Shown: positions 51,981 through 64,000 of the stretch, piece by piece | Layout: every line of letters begins with the position of its first letter | Numbering within the stretch: the stretch's first letter is position 1 | Assembly (NCBI RefSeq): GCF_014836765.1 | Contig: NZ_JACSQG010000002.1 | Coordinates: 1-64,000, forward strand | Length of the DNA: 64,000 bases | DNA from: Serpens gallinarum | GTDB taxonomy: Bacteria > Pseudomonadota > Gammaproteobacteria > Pseudomonadales > Pseudomonadaceae | Direction of reading: 5' to 3' | Position numbers and translations under genes: made by a program | The notes under the pieces: model-generated | What the model saw: only the letters and a program-made list of their open reading frames with translations | Database searches by the model: none | What the model was told of the DNA's origin: nothing

Positions 51981-52527
51981 CACGCACCTCGTGCCTGTGT
52001 CAGGGAATTCTGGAGAGCCGGGAAGTATAGGCGCTCCAGCGTTATGAAAGAAGCGCTTGGACAAAAAACGATCAGCCGTTCAGCCTGCCGTTTATCCGCG
52101 TTGGCTTAGATATAGATAAAGATAAGAATCTTTTTAAAGAGATTATTTTTAATGTTATTAATGGTTGGGACGTTTTCTGTGGATAAGGAGCTGTACGCCA
52201 TGTGCAGCCTGGGTTACAGCGAATGATAAGCGTGTGGCGAAGATGCGCGGAAGCTTGGCATAGCCGGTAGGCAAGCTGTGGATGAATCGGCGGGTTGTTC
52301 ACAGCGGTGTTTATGCCCTGGGTTGTCCCGTGGTTACGGACCGGGTTCAGGCCCGGTTTTCCACAGGGTTCCAGCCGGACCCATTAGCTGAAAAACATCT
52401 GTTTTCCGGGGTAGGTGCTCAGGTGGGCTCGCTAGACGAGGAGTCATCACCGTGCATTTTTTCAGGCGGCTATCCAGCGAGTACTGCGTAATCACTCAGA
52501 GGTGAGCGGAGGGTCTGGCAAACCGGT
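51981..52527. other. mnmG-mnmE intergenic region with DnaA boxes and AT-rich tract
   Basis: 547 bases. An AT-rich stretch (about 52109-52165) adjoins a perfect DnaA box TGTGGATAA at 52178-52186. One-mismatch boxes lie at 52277-52285 (TGTGGATGA) and 52357-52365 (TTTTCCACA). The arrangement resembles oriC on a smaller scale. Pseudomonas chromosomes have been reported to carry a second autonomously replicating segment near this locus, but function here is unproven. No gene is seen. Confidence 0.5.
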
Positions 52528-53895
52528 TCATTTGCCGATGCAGAAACTGGAAAAAATCCGCCCCAGCAAGTCATCGGACGTGAACGCCCCAGTAATCTCG
52601 CCGAGTGCTTGCTGGGCCTGTCGCAGGTCCTCGGCGAGCAGTTCACCGGCGCCCGCCAGTGTCAGCTGAGCGTGGCCATGGTCGAGGTGCGCAGCAGCCT
52701 GGTGCAGCGCTTGCAGATGGCGGCGGCGGGCGCTGAAGCCGCTTTCCGCGGTCTGCTCGAAGCCCATGCAGGCTTTCAGATGGTCCCGCAACAGGTCCAG
52801 TCCCGCGCCGTTGCGTGCCGACAGGCTCAGGGTCACGTGACCATCGGCGTTGCTGTGCAGCTCAACCGTCTCACCGCTGAGGTCAGCCTTATTACGGATC
52901 AGGGTGACCTTGTCCGGTTGCGGTCGGATATCGAGAAACTCAGGCCAAAGGGCGAAGGGATCATCGGCTTCGGGAGCGCTGGCATCGACCACCAGCAAGA
53001 CACGGTCGGCCTCGGCTATGGCTTTAAGGGCGCGCTCTACGCCGATGCGCTCCACCTGGTCCTCGGTAGCGCGCAGGCCTGCGGTATCCACCACATGCAA
53101 CGGCATGCCATCAATGTGGATATGTTCGCGCAGCACATCACGGGTGGTGCCGGCGATGTCGGTGACGATCGCCGCTTCGCGTCCGGCCAGGGCATTGAGC
53201 AGGCTGGACTTGCCGGCATTGGGCCGACCGGCGATCACCACGGTCATGCCATCGCGCAACAAGGCGCCCTGCCCGGCTTCGCGCAACACTGTGGATAACC
53301 GATCGCGCACGGCTTCCAGTTGCTGCAGCACATGACCGTCGGCGAGGAAGTCGATCTCTTCCTCGGGAAAATCAATGGCGGCTTCGACGTAGATGCGCAA
53401 CTGGATCAGTTGTTCAGTGAGCGCGTGCACGCGCCGGGAAAACTCGCCTTGTAGCGAGCGCACCGCGTTGCGTGCGGCCTGGGCCGAACTGGCCTCAATC
53501 AAGTCGGCGATGGCTTCGGCCTGGGCCAGATCCAGCTTGTCATTGAGGAATGCCCGCTCGCTGAACTCGCCAGGGCGGGCCAGCCGTGCACCCAGCTCGA
53601 CGCAACGTTGCAGCAGAAGATCAAGGACCACCGGGCCGCCATGGCCCTGCAATTCCAGCACATCTTCGCCTGTGAACGAGTTCGGGCCGGGAAAGAACAA
53701 TAGCAGTCCTTCATCGAGCACCTCGCCTTGAGCGTCATGCCAGGCGCCATAGTGCGCATAGCGAGGCTTTGGCTCACCCTCACCCAGTTGCAAGGCGATC
53801 ACTCGGGCCGCCGGACCGGAGACACGCACGATGCCGACGCCACCACGGCCTTGGGCGGTGGCGATAGCGGCGATGGTGTCGCGTGGGCTGTTCAT
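52528..53895 (-). CDS. mnmE: tRNA modification GTPase MnmE
   Basis: 455 residues. N-terminal tetrahydrofolate-binding domain ([20 protein letters not shown]), then a GTPase domain inserted in a helical domain: [22 protein letters not shown] and NKAD. It ends with the conserved CIGK. GGAGAG lies 7 bases before the ATG at 53895. Partner of MnmG. Confidence 0.97.
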   Translation of the reverse strand: MNSPRDTIAAIATAQGRGGVGIVRVSGPAARVIALQLGEGEPKPRYAHYGAWHDAQGEVLDEGLLLFFPGPNSFTGEDVLELQGHGGPVVLDLLLQRCVELGARLARPGEFSERAFLNDKLDLAQAEAIADLIEASSAQAARNAVRSLQGEFSRRVHALTEQLIQLRIYVEAAIDFPEEEIDFLADGHVLQQLEAVRDRLSTVLREAGQGALLRDGMTVVIAGRPNAGKSSLLNALAGREAAIVTDIAGTTRDVLREHIHIDGMPLHVVDTAGLRATEDQVERIGVERALKAIAEADRVLLVVDASAPEADDPFALWPEFLDIRPQPDKVTLIRNKADLSGETVELHSNADGHVTLSLSARNGAGLDLLRDHLKACMGFEQTAESGFSARRRHLQALHQAAAHLDHGHAQLTLAGAGELLAEDLRQAQQALGEITGAFTSDDLLGRIFSSFCIGK

Positions 53896-53928
53896 GAACG
53901 TGCTCTCCGAAGTGCAAACAGTAGATAG

Positions 53929-53956
53929 CAAAACGCCCCAGTCAAGGGGCGTTTTG
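53929..53956 (-). terminator. Terminator of the rpmH-rnpA-yidD-yidC operon
   Basis: CAAAACGCCCC (53929-53939) pairs with GGGGCGTTTTG (53946-53956) around a 6-base loop, with A- and T-runs in the stem. It lies just after the yidC stop on the minus strand. Confidence 0.87.
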
Positions 53957-53970
53957 TGTAACGGCTAGGC

Positions 53971-55647
53971 TCAGGCTTGCTTGGCCGCAGCCTCGATCTG
54001 CCGGGTAATGTACCACTGCTGGGCGATGGACAGGAGGTTGTTAACCACCCAGTACAGCACCAGGCCCGCAGGGAACCACAAGAAGAAGAAGGTGAAGACG
54101 ATCGGCATCAGCTTCATCACCCGGGCCTGCATGGGATCGGGCGGCGTCGGGTTGAGCATCTGCTGCACGAACATGGTCGCGCCCATGATGATCGGCAGGA
54201 TGAAGAACGGATCCTTGATCGACAGGTCAGTGATCCAGAACATCCACGGCGCCTGGCGCATTTCAACGCTTTCCAGCAGCACCCAGTACAACGCCAGGAA
54301 CACCGGCATCTGCACCAGGATCGGCAGACAGCCGCCCAGCGGGTTGATCTTCTCTTTCTTGTACAGCTCCATCATCGCCTGGGAGAGCTTCTGGCGATCA
54401 TCGCCATGCTGCTCCTTGAGCGCCTGCATTTTCGGCGAGACGGCACGCATGCGTGCCATGGATCGGTAGCTGGCAGCCGACAACGGGAAGAAGATCAGCT
54501 TGATGATGATGGTCAGGACGATGATCGACCAGCCCCAGTTGCCCAGCAGCTCATGGATCTGTTCCAGCAGCCAGAAGATCGGCTGGGCGAGGAACCACAG
54601 GAAACCGTAATCGACTGTCAATTCCAGCCCAGGGGCCAGTTCGGCCAGCTTGTCCTGGCTCTTGGGGCCGGCATACAGGGTGGCACCGGTCTCGGCCTGG
54701 GCACCGGCAGGTACGTTCAGTGCTGGTCCGGTAAAGCCGAGAATGTAGTTACCCTGGCCGTCCTTGCGGCTCTGCACCAAGTTGTTGCTGTCTGCCGCCG
54801 GAATCCAGGCGGTGACGAAATAGTGCTGCAGCCAGGCGACCCAACCACCCTGCACGTTCAGGCGCAGTGGCTTGTCGTCCATGTCGCCCATTTTGACTTT
54901 TCTGTACGGCTCGTCCTGGGTCCAGACCGCACCGCCCAGATAGGTGGCGGAAGTGGCGGTGGTCGACGACGGGTCGCTGCTGGCGTCACGCTTGAGCTGG
55001 GCAAACAGGTTGCCGGTCCAGGGCTTGTCGCTCTGGTTGTCGATCAGGTAGCGCACGTCCAGGTCGTAGGTGCCCGGCTTGAAGGTGAAGCGCTTGATGT
55101 AGTTGATACCCGCTTCGCTGAAGCGCAGGTCGACGATCAGTTGCTGCTGATCTTGGCCAAGCACATAGCTGCGTTTCTCGCTACTGTACAGCGGACGACC
55201 ATTGGCGCGCGCATCCGGGCCGTTGGCGCCGGTCAGACCGCTCTGCGCCAGGTAAGTCCGCTCGTTGCCGTTGTCGAACAATTGGAAGGGGACATCGGGT
55301 CGGTCTTGACGACGCGGGTATTCCGGCAGCGTCAGCTGCACGATATCGCCACCACGCGGATCAATGGCTAGCTCCAGCACATCGGTTTTGACCCGAATAA
55401 GCTGATTGCTGGTTGCCGTGCTGGCACTCAGCGTCGGTTCCGGTTGTGCCTGGGTTGCGGTCGGCACGTCGCCCTGACTACCGACGGCGCCTGCCGTGGT
55501 GTCCGGCAAATCGGACGCAGGAGTGCTGGCGACGGAATGCTGTGTCGGCGGCAAAGCGGCCTGGCCATAATCCTGGTTCCACTGTAGAACCAACAGGTAG
55601 GCCACAACCGCCAGGGCGACGAGCAGGATCGAACGTTTGATATCCAT
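53971..55647 (-). CDS. yidC: Membrane protein insertase YidC
   Basis: 558 residues. N-terminal signal-anchor (SILLVALAVVAYLLVLQWNQDY), a large periplasmic domain (about 50-345), then the conserved five-helix insertase core with NWGWSIIVLTIIIKLIFFPLS and the hydrophilic-groove Arg in YRSMARMRAVSPKM. Inserts membrane proteins alone or with SecYEG. Begins 2 bases after yidD. Confidence 0.97.
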   Translation of the reverse strand: MDIKRSILLVALAVVAYLLVLQWNQDYGQAALPPTQHSVASTPASDLPDTTAGAVGSQGDVPTATQAQPEPTLSASTATSNQLIRVKTDVLELAIDPRGGDIVQLTLPEYPRRQDRPDVPFQLFDNGNERTYLAQSGLTGANGPDARANGRPLYSSEKRSYVLGQDQQQLIVDLRFSEAGINYIKRFTFKPGTYDLDVRYLIDNQSDKPWTGNLFAQLKRDASSDPSSTTATSATYLGGAVWTQDEPYRKVKMGDMDDKPLRLNVQGGWVAWLQHYFVTAWIPAADSNNLVQSRKDGQGNYILGFTGPALNVPAGAQAETGATLYAGPKSQDKLAELAPGLELTVDYGFLWFLAQPIFWLLEQIHELLGNWGWSIIVLTIIIKLIFFPLSAASYRSMARMRAVSPKMQALKEQHGDDRQKLSQAMMELYKKEKINPLGGCLPILVQMPVFLALYWVLLESVEMRQAPWMFWITDLSIKDPFFILPIIMGATMFVQQMLNPTPPDPMQARVMKLMPIVFTFFFLWFPAGLVLYWVVNNLLSIAQQWYITRQIEAAAKQA

Positions 55648-55649
55648 GA

Positions 55650-55895
55650 TTACTCGGCCATCGAAGAGGGGCGGGAAGAGGAAACGGGTGGAACCGGGTC
55701 ATACCCCCCGGAATTCCAGGGATGGCAGCGGCCGAGCCGACGCAGGCTCAACCAGCCACCGCGCAGGACGCCATGTTGTTCAATGGCTTCCAGTGCGTAG
55801 CAAGAGCAGCTGGGATAGAAACGGCAGTGACTGGCCATCAGTGGGCTGATGGCATAGCGATAGAACTGGATCGGTGCGAGGACCAGTTTACGCAT
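55650..55895 (-). CDS. yidD: Membrane protein insertion efficiency factor YidD
   Basis: 81 residues with the YidD core [34 protein letters not shown] and [17 protein letters not shown], including its conserved cysteines. It aids YidC-dependent insertion. Its ATG overlaps the rnpA end by 8 bases. Confidence 0.95.
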   Translation of the reverse strand: MRKLVLAPIQFYRYAISPLMASHCRFYPSCSCYALEAIEQHGVLRGGWLSLRRLGRCHPWNSGGYDPVPPVSSSRPSSMAE

Positions 55896-56283
55896 GTTGG
55901 CTGCGTGCCCCTTGTGCATCGGCTTGCGGATCGGGTCGGTTGCGTGCAAGACGTTTCCAGAGTTTGACGAACTGCTCGGCGAGCTCGTCATTGTCCAGAT
56001 CGCCGAGGCCCTTGCGGACCACCACGACGATATCCCAACCAGCCAGATGATCCTGGGCATGGCGGAAGGTTTCGCGGATCTGGCGCCTCAGCCGGTTGCG
56101 CTCCACGGAGAGCTTGACGCTCTTCTTGCCGATGACCATGCCCAAGCGAGGATGATCGAGGCCATTGGCGCGGGCCAGAAGCAGAACGTGCTTGCCGGGT
56201 ACCTTGCCGGTAGGTGAGTCGAATACTGCCTTGAATTGTCGGGGAACCAGCAAGCGCTTTTCCCGACTGAAGCTCCGGCTCAC
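55888..56283 (-). CDS. rnpA: Ribonuclease P protein component
   Basis: 131 residues from a GTG at 56283, which gives [23 protein letters not shown] as in Pseudomonas RnpA. The RNR motif [14 protein letters not shown] is intact. Cofactor of RNase P in tRNA 5' processing. Begins 16 bases after rpmH. Confidence 0.94.
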   Translation of the reverse strand: MSRSFSREKRLLVPRQFKAVFDSPTGKVPGKHVLLLARANGLDHPRLGMVIGKKSVKLSVERNRLRRQIRETFRHAQDHLAGWDIVVVVRKGLGDLDNDELAEQFVKLWKRLARNRPDPQADAQGARSQHA

Positions 56284-56299
56284 CTTCCGTGCCGGGCAA

Positions 56300-56434
56300 T
56301 CAGACTGCGAGGCGCTTGCGGCCCTTGGCGCGGCGACGCGACAGGACGGCACGACCGTTCTTGGTGGCCATACGGGCGCGGAAACCATGCACGCGAGCGC
56401 GCTTGAGAGTGCTGGGTTGGAAAGTGCGTTTCAT
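56300..56434 (-). CDS. rpmH: 50S ribosomal protein L34
   Basis: 44 residues, [20 protein letters not shown] to AKGRKRLAV, the full conserved L34. First gene of the leftward operon from the origin. Confidence 0.98.
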   Translation of the reverse strand: MKRTFQPSTLKRARVHGFRARMATKNGRAVLSRRRAKGRKRLAV

Positions 56435-56945
56435 GATGGATCTACCTGGTGGTCACTACGGGCCGGGAGTGGCCCCCGTTTAAGAGACCGGCGATTGTAG
56501 AGAAGGCGTGGCCGTGGGTCAATTTCCAACCAACATTGAATGGATGAAATAGATAAAAGGATAAGAAGGTTAAAAGAAGATAGATGAAGCTGTTGTATAT
56601 AGTGCCAGCCCTTTCTGTGGATAACCCAGCCAAGCGGCTCTAATTGGCTGCCTGCCGGCAAGGGTAATTCGGTGGGAAACCCGTGCTACAGCTGTCGGTT
56701 CCCTGGGGAAATACAGTGGATGGAATGATGAGATATGCACAGATCAGTTATCCCGCGGGTTTTCCACCGCTTTTGCGCGGGGTTAAGCGGTTGTTATCAA
56801 CAGAGTTATTTGGCTCGAGCAGCAACCAGCCAAGGATTGGTTCAGATGAGTAGCCCGACTTTCTTGTGGATAACCCAGGGTCGGCTCGCTACAATGCGGG
56901 TTGTTTTGGCGGCTTTTACGCCTAATTGATGTTTGGGGGTAAACC
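56435..56945. other. oriC: oriC region (rpmH-dnaA intergenic)
   Basis: 511 bases between the divergent rpmH and dnaA genes, the usual origin position in pseudomonads. It holds an AT-rich tract (about 56537-56600) suited to unwinding and perfect DnaA boxes TGTGGATAA at 56616-56624 and 56865-56873. A one-mismatch box TTATCAACA lies at 56794-56802, and weaker ones (TTATCCCGC, TTTTCCACC) near 56748-56770. The rpmH and dnaA promoters should also be here but were not assigned. Confidence 0.85.
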
Positions 56946-58436
56946 GTGTCTGTGGAACTTTGGCAGCAGTGTGTCGAACTGCTTCGCGATGAGCTGCCGG
57001 CCCAGCAATTCAATACCTGGATCCGTCCACTGCAAGTGGATGGCGACAGCGAAGAGCTGCGCGTCTATGCACCTAACCGCTTCGTTCTCGACTGGGTCAA
57101 TGAAAAGTACCTGGGGCGACTCATGGAATTGCTCGCTGAGCGAGGCAATGGGTTAGCACCCGCGCTGGCATTGCTGATCGGCAGCCGCCGAAGCGCAGCG
57201 GCACGTCCAGCACCCACTGCACCCAAGGCGGCGGCACCGGCACCTTTACCTTCAGTATCTGCTCCTGCTCCTGCTGCGCCAACAACCTCAGCACCCCAGC
57301 GTGCCGCTCCTTCTCGCAGCAGCTTCGACAGCATGGGCGGCAGCGCCCCGGTGGCCCCCCCTGCGGCGACGATGCGCAACGAACGCACTGTGCAGGTTGA
57401 GGGCGCGCTCAAGCACACCAGCTATCTGAATCGTACGTTTACCTTCGAGAACTTCGTCGAGGGCAAGTCTAACCAGTTGGCCCGCGCGGCGGCCTGGCAG
57501 GTGGCGGATAACCCCAAGCACGGCTATAACCCGCTGTTTCTATATGGCGGTGTCGGGTTGGGCAAAACTCACCTGATGCATGCCGTTGGCAATCAGCTGC
57601 TGAAGAAAAATCCCAACGCCAAGATTGTCTATCTGCATTCCGAGCGTTTTGTGGCTGACATGGTCAAGGCGCTGCAGCTCAATGCCATCAATGAGTTCAA
57701 GCGCTTCTACCGATCCGTTGATGCGCTGTTAATTGATGACATCCAATTTTTTGCCAAGAAAGAACGTTCGCAGGAAGAATTCTTCCATACCTTCAATGCC
57801 TTGCTCGAAGGTGGTCAGCAGGTAATTCTCACCAGCGATCGCTACCCCAAGGAAATCGAGGGGCTTGAGGAGCGCCTCAAATCGCGCTTCGGTTGGGGCC
57901 TGACGGTTGCGGTCGAGCCGCCCGAGCTGGAAACCCGGGTGGCCATTCTGATGAAGAAGGCCGAACAGACCAAAGTGGAGTTGTCCCACGAGGCGGCTTT
58001 CTTTATCGCTCAGCGCATACGCTCCAACGTGCGCGAGCTGGAGGGTGCGCTCAAACGGGTGATCGCCCATTCGCACTTTACCAATCATCCGATCAGCATC
58101 GAGCTGATCCGTGAGTCGCTCAAAGACCTGCTGGCCCTGCAAGACAAGCTGGTCAGCATCGACAATATTCAACGGACCGTGGCTGAGTACTACAAGCTCA
58201 AGCTGACCGAGATGTTGTCTAAGCGCCGCTCGCGTTCCATCGCCCGCCCCCGCCAGGTGGCCATGGCATTGTCCAAGGAACTCACTAATCACAGCCTGCC
58301 GGAGATCGGCAGCGCGTTTGGCGGCAGGGACCACACCACCGTGCTGCATGCCTGCCGTAAAATTGCCGAACTGAAAGAATCGGACGCAGACATTCGCGAA
58401 GATTATAAAAACTTGCTGCGTACACTCACCACCTGA
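56946..58436 (+). CDS. dnaA: Chromosomal replication initiator DnaA
   Basis: 496 residues from a GTG preceded by GGGGGT. Domain I (1-85) opens with [26 protein letters not shown] long Ala/Pro-rich linker (about 80-150) follows. The AAA+ domain has [10 protein letters not shown] and LLIDDIQFF, and domain IV ends with the DnaA-box-binding [15 protein letters not shown]. It melts oriC and loads the helicase. Confidence 0.98.
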   Translation: MSVELWQQCVELLRDELPAQQFNTWIRPLQVDGDSEELRVYAPNRFVLDWVNEKYLGRLMELLAERGNGLAPALALLIGSRRSAAARPAPTAPKAAAPAPLPSVSAPAPAAPTTSAPQRAAPSRSSFDSMGGSAPVAPPAATMRNERTVQVEGALKHTSYLNRTFTFENFVEGKSNQLARAAAWQVADNPKHGYNPLFLYGGVGLGKTHLMHAVGNQLLKKNPNAKIVYLHSERFVADMVKALQLNAINEFKRFYRSVDALLIDDIQFFAKKERSQEEFFHTFNALLEGGQQVILTSDRYPKEIEGLEERLKSRFGWGLTVAVEPPELETRVAILMKKAEQTKVELSHEAAFFIAQRIRSNVRELEGALKRVIAHSHFTNHPISIELIRESLKDLLALQDKLVSIDNIQRTVAEYYKLKLTEMLSKRRSRSIARPRQVAMALSKELTNHSLPEIGSAFGGRDHTTVLHACRKIAELKESDADIREDYKNLLRTLTT

Positions 58437-58460
58437 TATTCACCACGCAAGGGATCGACC

Positions 58461-59564
58461 ATGCATTTCACCATTCAACGCGAAGCCCTGTTGAAACCCC
58501 TGCAGTTGGTCGCCGGCGTCGTGGAACGTCGCCAGACCCTGCCCGTCCTCTCCAACGTTCTGTTGGTCGTGCAAGGTCAGCAATTGGCGCTGACCGGTAC
58601 TGACCTTGAAGTCGAACTGGTGGGTCGTGTGGCGCTTGAAGAGGCGGCTGAGCCGGGCGAAATCACGGTCCCTGCGCGTAAGCTGATGGATATCTGCAAA
58701 AGCCTGCCGGGCGATGCGTTGATCGATATTCGGGTGGATGAGCAGAAGCTGATCATCAAGGCCGGGCGTAGCCGTTTCACCTTATCGACCCTGCCGGCCA
58801 ACGATTTCCCCTCGGTTGAAGACAGCCAGGGTTCGCTGAATTTCAGCTTGCCGCAAAGCAAGTTGCGCCGCCTGATCGAGCGTACCAGCTTCGCCATGGC
58901 CCAACAGGATGTACGCTATTACCTCAACGGCATGCTGTTGGAAGTAAATGCCGGCTATCTGCGTGCCGTCGCCACCGATGGACACCGTCTGGCGATGTGT
59001 TCGCAGCCAGCCGTCATTGATCAGGTCGATCGTCACCAGGTGATCGTGCCGCGTAAGGGCATCCTCGAGTTGGCACGTCTGCTCACCGAGCAGGATGCCG
59101 AGGTGGCGATCAGTCTGGGTCAGCATCACATCCGCGCCACCACGGGTGAGTTTACTTTCACGTCCAAGCTGGTCGATGGCAAATTTCCCGATTACGAGCG
59201 CGTGCTGCCCCGTGGTGGAGACAAGCTGGTGCTGGGTGATCGGCAACTGCTGCGTGAAGCGTTCAGCCGCACGGCGATTCTTTCCAATGAGAAATACCGG
59301 GGTATCCGTCTGCAGTTGGAGTCTGGGCTATTGAAGATTCAGGCCAACAACCCGGAGCAGGAAGAGGCTGAAGAAGAAGTGGCTGTCGACTACAACGGCG
59401 CTGAATTGGAAATTGGCTTCAACGTCAGCTATCTGCTTGATGTGTTGTCGGTTATGGGCACTGAGCAAGTGCGCCTGATTCTTGCCGACGCGAATAGCAG
59501 CGCCTTGCTGCAAGAGTCTGATAACGACGATTCCGCTTACGTTGTCATGCCGATGCGCCTGTAG
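58461..59564 (+). CDS. dnaN: DNA polymerase III beta sliding clamp
   Basis: 367 residues, three topologically similar domains. MHFTIQREALLKPLQLVAGVVERRQTLPVLSNVLL and the C-terminal YVVMPMRL are typical. It tethers the polymerase to DNA. Starts 24 bases after dnaA, probably co-transcribed. Confidence 0.98.
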   Translation: MHFTIQREALLKPLQLVAGVVERRQTLPVLSNVLLVVQGQQLALTGTDLEVELVGRVALEEAAEPGEITVPARKLMDICKSLPGDALIDIRVDEQKLIIKAGRSRFTLSTLPANDFPSVEDSQGSLNFSLPQSKLRRLIERTSFAMAQQDVRYYLNGMLLEVNAGYLRAVATDGHRLAMCSQPAVIDQVDRHQVIVPRKGILELARLLTEQDAEVAISLGQHHIRATTGEFTFTSKLVDGKFPDYERVLPRGGDKLVLGDRQLLREAFSRTAILSNEKYRGIRLQLESGLLKIQANNPEQEEAEEEVAVDYNGAELEIGFNVSYLLDVLSVMGTEQVRLILADANSSALLQESDNDDSAYVVMPMRL

Positions 59565-59573
59565 CACTCGAAC

Positions 59574-63094
<3,521 letters not shown>

Positions 63095-63114
63095 CGCTGT
63101 TTTCTTTGTTCTTG

Positions 63115-63143
63115 AAAACCCCCGGCCTGGTGCCGGGGTTTTT
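63115..63143 (+). terminator. Terminator after gyrB
   Basis: CCCCGGC (63120-63126) pairs with GCCGGGG (63132-63138) around a CTGGT loop, followed by five T residues. Confidence 0.9.
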
Positions 63144-63348
63144 CCGTTTTAGACCAGGCTGTTAGCTTGAAACGGGGTGGTGAATGGGCGCTCATGTATC
63201 GACGTCATGCAGGCTACCCCAGGACGTGTTACCTCAGGATCCCGGCAGAGCAAAAAGCGGGTGGGAAGGGAACACTCCTGGCATCGCGACTCCCCGCAAA
63301 AACAAGCCTATCTAGGTAACCAATTGATTTATAAGGGTATTTAGAGTT
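63144..63348. other. Region between gyrB terminator and the sRNA promoter
   Basis: 205 bases with no gene. It carries GTTACC at 63228-63233 and the inverted GGTAAC at 63315-63320, possible half-sites for an activator such as CbrB upstream of the sigma-54 promoter. This assignment is speculative. Confidence 0.3.
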
Positions 63349-63363
63349 TGGCACAGGAAGTGC
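63349..63363 (+). promoter_or_regulatory. Sigma-54 promoter of the CrcZ-like sRNA
   Basis: TGGCACAGGAAGTGC has the -24 GG and -12 GC exactly 10 bases apart. Transcription should start near 63375, just before the first A-rich Hfq/Crc motif. CrcZ-family RNAs are driven by sigma-54 with CbrB. Confidence 0.75.
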
Positions 63364-63374
63364 CTTATAAGTAT

Positions 63375-63732
63375 TACAACAACAATAAAAACGCAGAACC
63401 TCAATAACAACAAAACGTAGCGACTCTGATCAAATAACAACAAAACGGCAGAGGCGTAGCTAGCAGATTCTTTTGAAGTTGATGTACGGCGCAGGGCCAG
63501 TCCCGCAACCGGTTCGAACAATAAAACTGTCTACCAAGCAGACCTGTTCCGGTTGAATCACCTAGGTGATCGCAGCGACATCAGTGATCAAAACAATACG
63601 TTCGCTCTTGATTCCGGTTGGAATCGACATTTGGCAAGCAAATGCCCGGGGAACGATAAAAATAACAAGCGTTCATCGTGTAGAACAAAAATATGCAGCA
63701 CCGATAGGGGAGCCCAGAAGGCTCCCCTTTTT
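63375..63732 (+). ncRNA. CrcZ/CrcY/CrcX-family small RNA
   Basis: About 358 nt from the predicted sigma-54 start to a strong terminator, with no plausible ORF. It contains repeated CA motifs of the AAYAAYAA type: AACAACAA at 63378, 63406 and 63436, AACAATAA at 63381 and 63517, AATAACAA at 63403, 63433 and 63661, plus AACAATAC and AACAAAAA variants. Such RNAs titrate the Crc-Hfq complex and relieve catabolite repression in pseudomonads. Which of the CrcZ, CrcY or CrcX types it is cannot be decided; its length is near CrcY and it is not beside cbrB. Ends are approximate. Confidence 0.8.
63706..63732 (+). terminator. Terminator of the sRNA
   Basis: GGGGAGCC (63707-63714) pairs with GGCTCCCC (63720-63727) around CAGAA, followed by five T residues. 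Confidence 0.93.
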
Positions 63733-63823
63733 ATTGCTGCAAAAATAGTGCTTCGCAAGCGACTATCCGCGGGCTGGATAGCGCCGTTCATGCGGGGCGG
63801 CAATCGGCTGGTAAAGCACTCAT

Positions 63824-63858
63824 AAAAAAGCCCCGCTCGAAGCCTTCGAGCGGGGCTT
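63824..63858 (-). terminator. Terminator of the glutathione S-transferase gene
   Basis: GCCCCGCTCGAA (63830-63841) pairs with TTCGAGCGGGGC (63845-63856) around a 3-base loop; read leftward it runs into six T residues. Confidence 0.92.
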
Positions 63859-63878
63859 GTGCAGTTAGGTCACAAGCG

Positions 63879-64000
63879 TTACGCCAGGCCTTCTGCCTTC
63901 AAGGCTTGCTGCACAGCGGGGCGTACTGCGACGCGCTGCTGGAAGGCGACGACTGCCGGATAGGGCGCCAGATCGATTTGCATGTGCTGGCACCAGGCAA
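63879..64000 (-). CDS. Glutathione S-transferase family protein, C-terminal end (partial)
   Basis: The last 39 codons of a leftward gene that continues beyond the window. AWCQHMQIDLAPYPAVVAFQQRVAVRPAVQQALKAEGLA matches the end of the helical C-terminal GST domain (the DLxPYPxVxAxxxRVxxRPAVQxALxAEG pattern of zeta/beta-like bacterial enzymes). The glutathione-binding N-terminus is not in the window. A terminator lies 21 bases after the stop. Confidence 0.8.
   Translation of the reverse strand, partial: AWCQHMQIDLAPYPAVVAFQQRVAVRPAVQQALKAEGLA

Noticed and set aside
55575-55591. Palindrome GGTTCCACTGTAGAACC in yidC as a third parS
   Set aside because: It lacks the central CACGTG and has the wrong half-site spacing.
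63375-63732. Repeated AACAACAA units as a CRISPR-like or simple-repeat array
   Set aside because: The units are 8 bases, irregularly spaced, and flanked by a sigma-54 promoter and a terminator, which fits a Crc/Hfq-binding RNA.
63553-63825. Short open frames inside and after the sRNA
   Set aside because: No ribosome sites, and they cross the terminator at 63706-63732.

Overview
The window is a piece of a Pseudomonas-type gammaproteobacterial chromosome covering the replication origin. The evidence is the gene order rpmH-rnpA-yidD-yidC-mnmE-mnmG-rsmG-parA-parB-atpIBEFHAGDC-glmU-glmR-glmS on one side of the origin and dnaA-dnaN-recF-gyrB on the other, plus algB-kinB-ampDh2, DUF2388, ANR-type boxes and a CrcZ-family small RNA. 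Coding sequence is GC-rich with strong G/C third positions; the origin and the sRNA locus are AT-richer. The species was not determined. No tRNA, rRNA, insertion sequence, prophage or CRISPR array was seen.

Layout. 1-9.8 kb (plus strand): the end of pntB, a DUF2388 secreted protein, a DUF4105 protein with an HExxH motif, an AEC permease, a Na/Pi cotransporter-PhoU fusion behind a possible PHO box, then a globin-PAS-GGDEF-EAL c-di-GMP enzyme and an Aer-like chemoreceptor, the latter preceded by a 35-codon leader ORF that ends in an ATGA overlap. 9.9-12.3 kb (minus): an SpmA/SpmB-like membrane protein and a three-gene operon of tiny envelope proteins. 12.6-15.8 kb: algB-kinB, then ampDh2 on the other strand. 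16.7-20.8 kb: pdxY, DUF3301, an alpha/beta hydrolase, a CobW-family GTPase and DUF3617.

20.8-29.0 kb (minus) is one solute-uptake locus: DctB/DctD-like two-component system, two paralogous TAXI binding proteins, a fused TRAP permease and a DUF1850 protein, with a sigma-54 promoter in front of the second binding protein. 29.2-36.2 kb holds cfa and an anaerobic block: nrdD, a 53-aa ORF and nrdG, preceded by ubiU-ubiV-ubiT for oxygen-independent ubiquinone synthesis. Both anaerobic units have ANR/FNR-like palindromes, and nrdD also has two NrdR boxes exactly 31 bp apart. The 53-aa ORF carries the RVxGY glycyl-radical motif that normally ends NrdD, so the class III reductase looks split into two chains.

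36.3-56.4 kb (minus) is the conserved arm: amino-sugar supply (glmS, glmR, glmU), F1Fo ATP synthase, chromosome partitioning, tRNA modification and membrane insertion. Two intergenic regions, mnmG-mnmE and rpmH-dnaA, carry DnaA boxes beside AT-rich tracts; the second is the expected oriC. recF contains two parS sites for the ParB encoded here. After gyrB comes a sigma-54 promoter and a roughly 360-nt RNA rich in AAYAAYAA motifs with a strong terminator, a CrcZ/CrcY-like Crc-Hfq decoy. The window ends inside a glutathione S-transferase gene.
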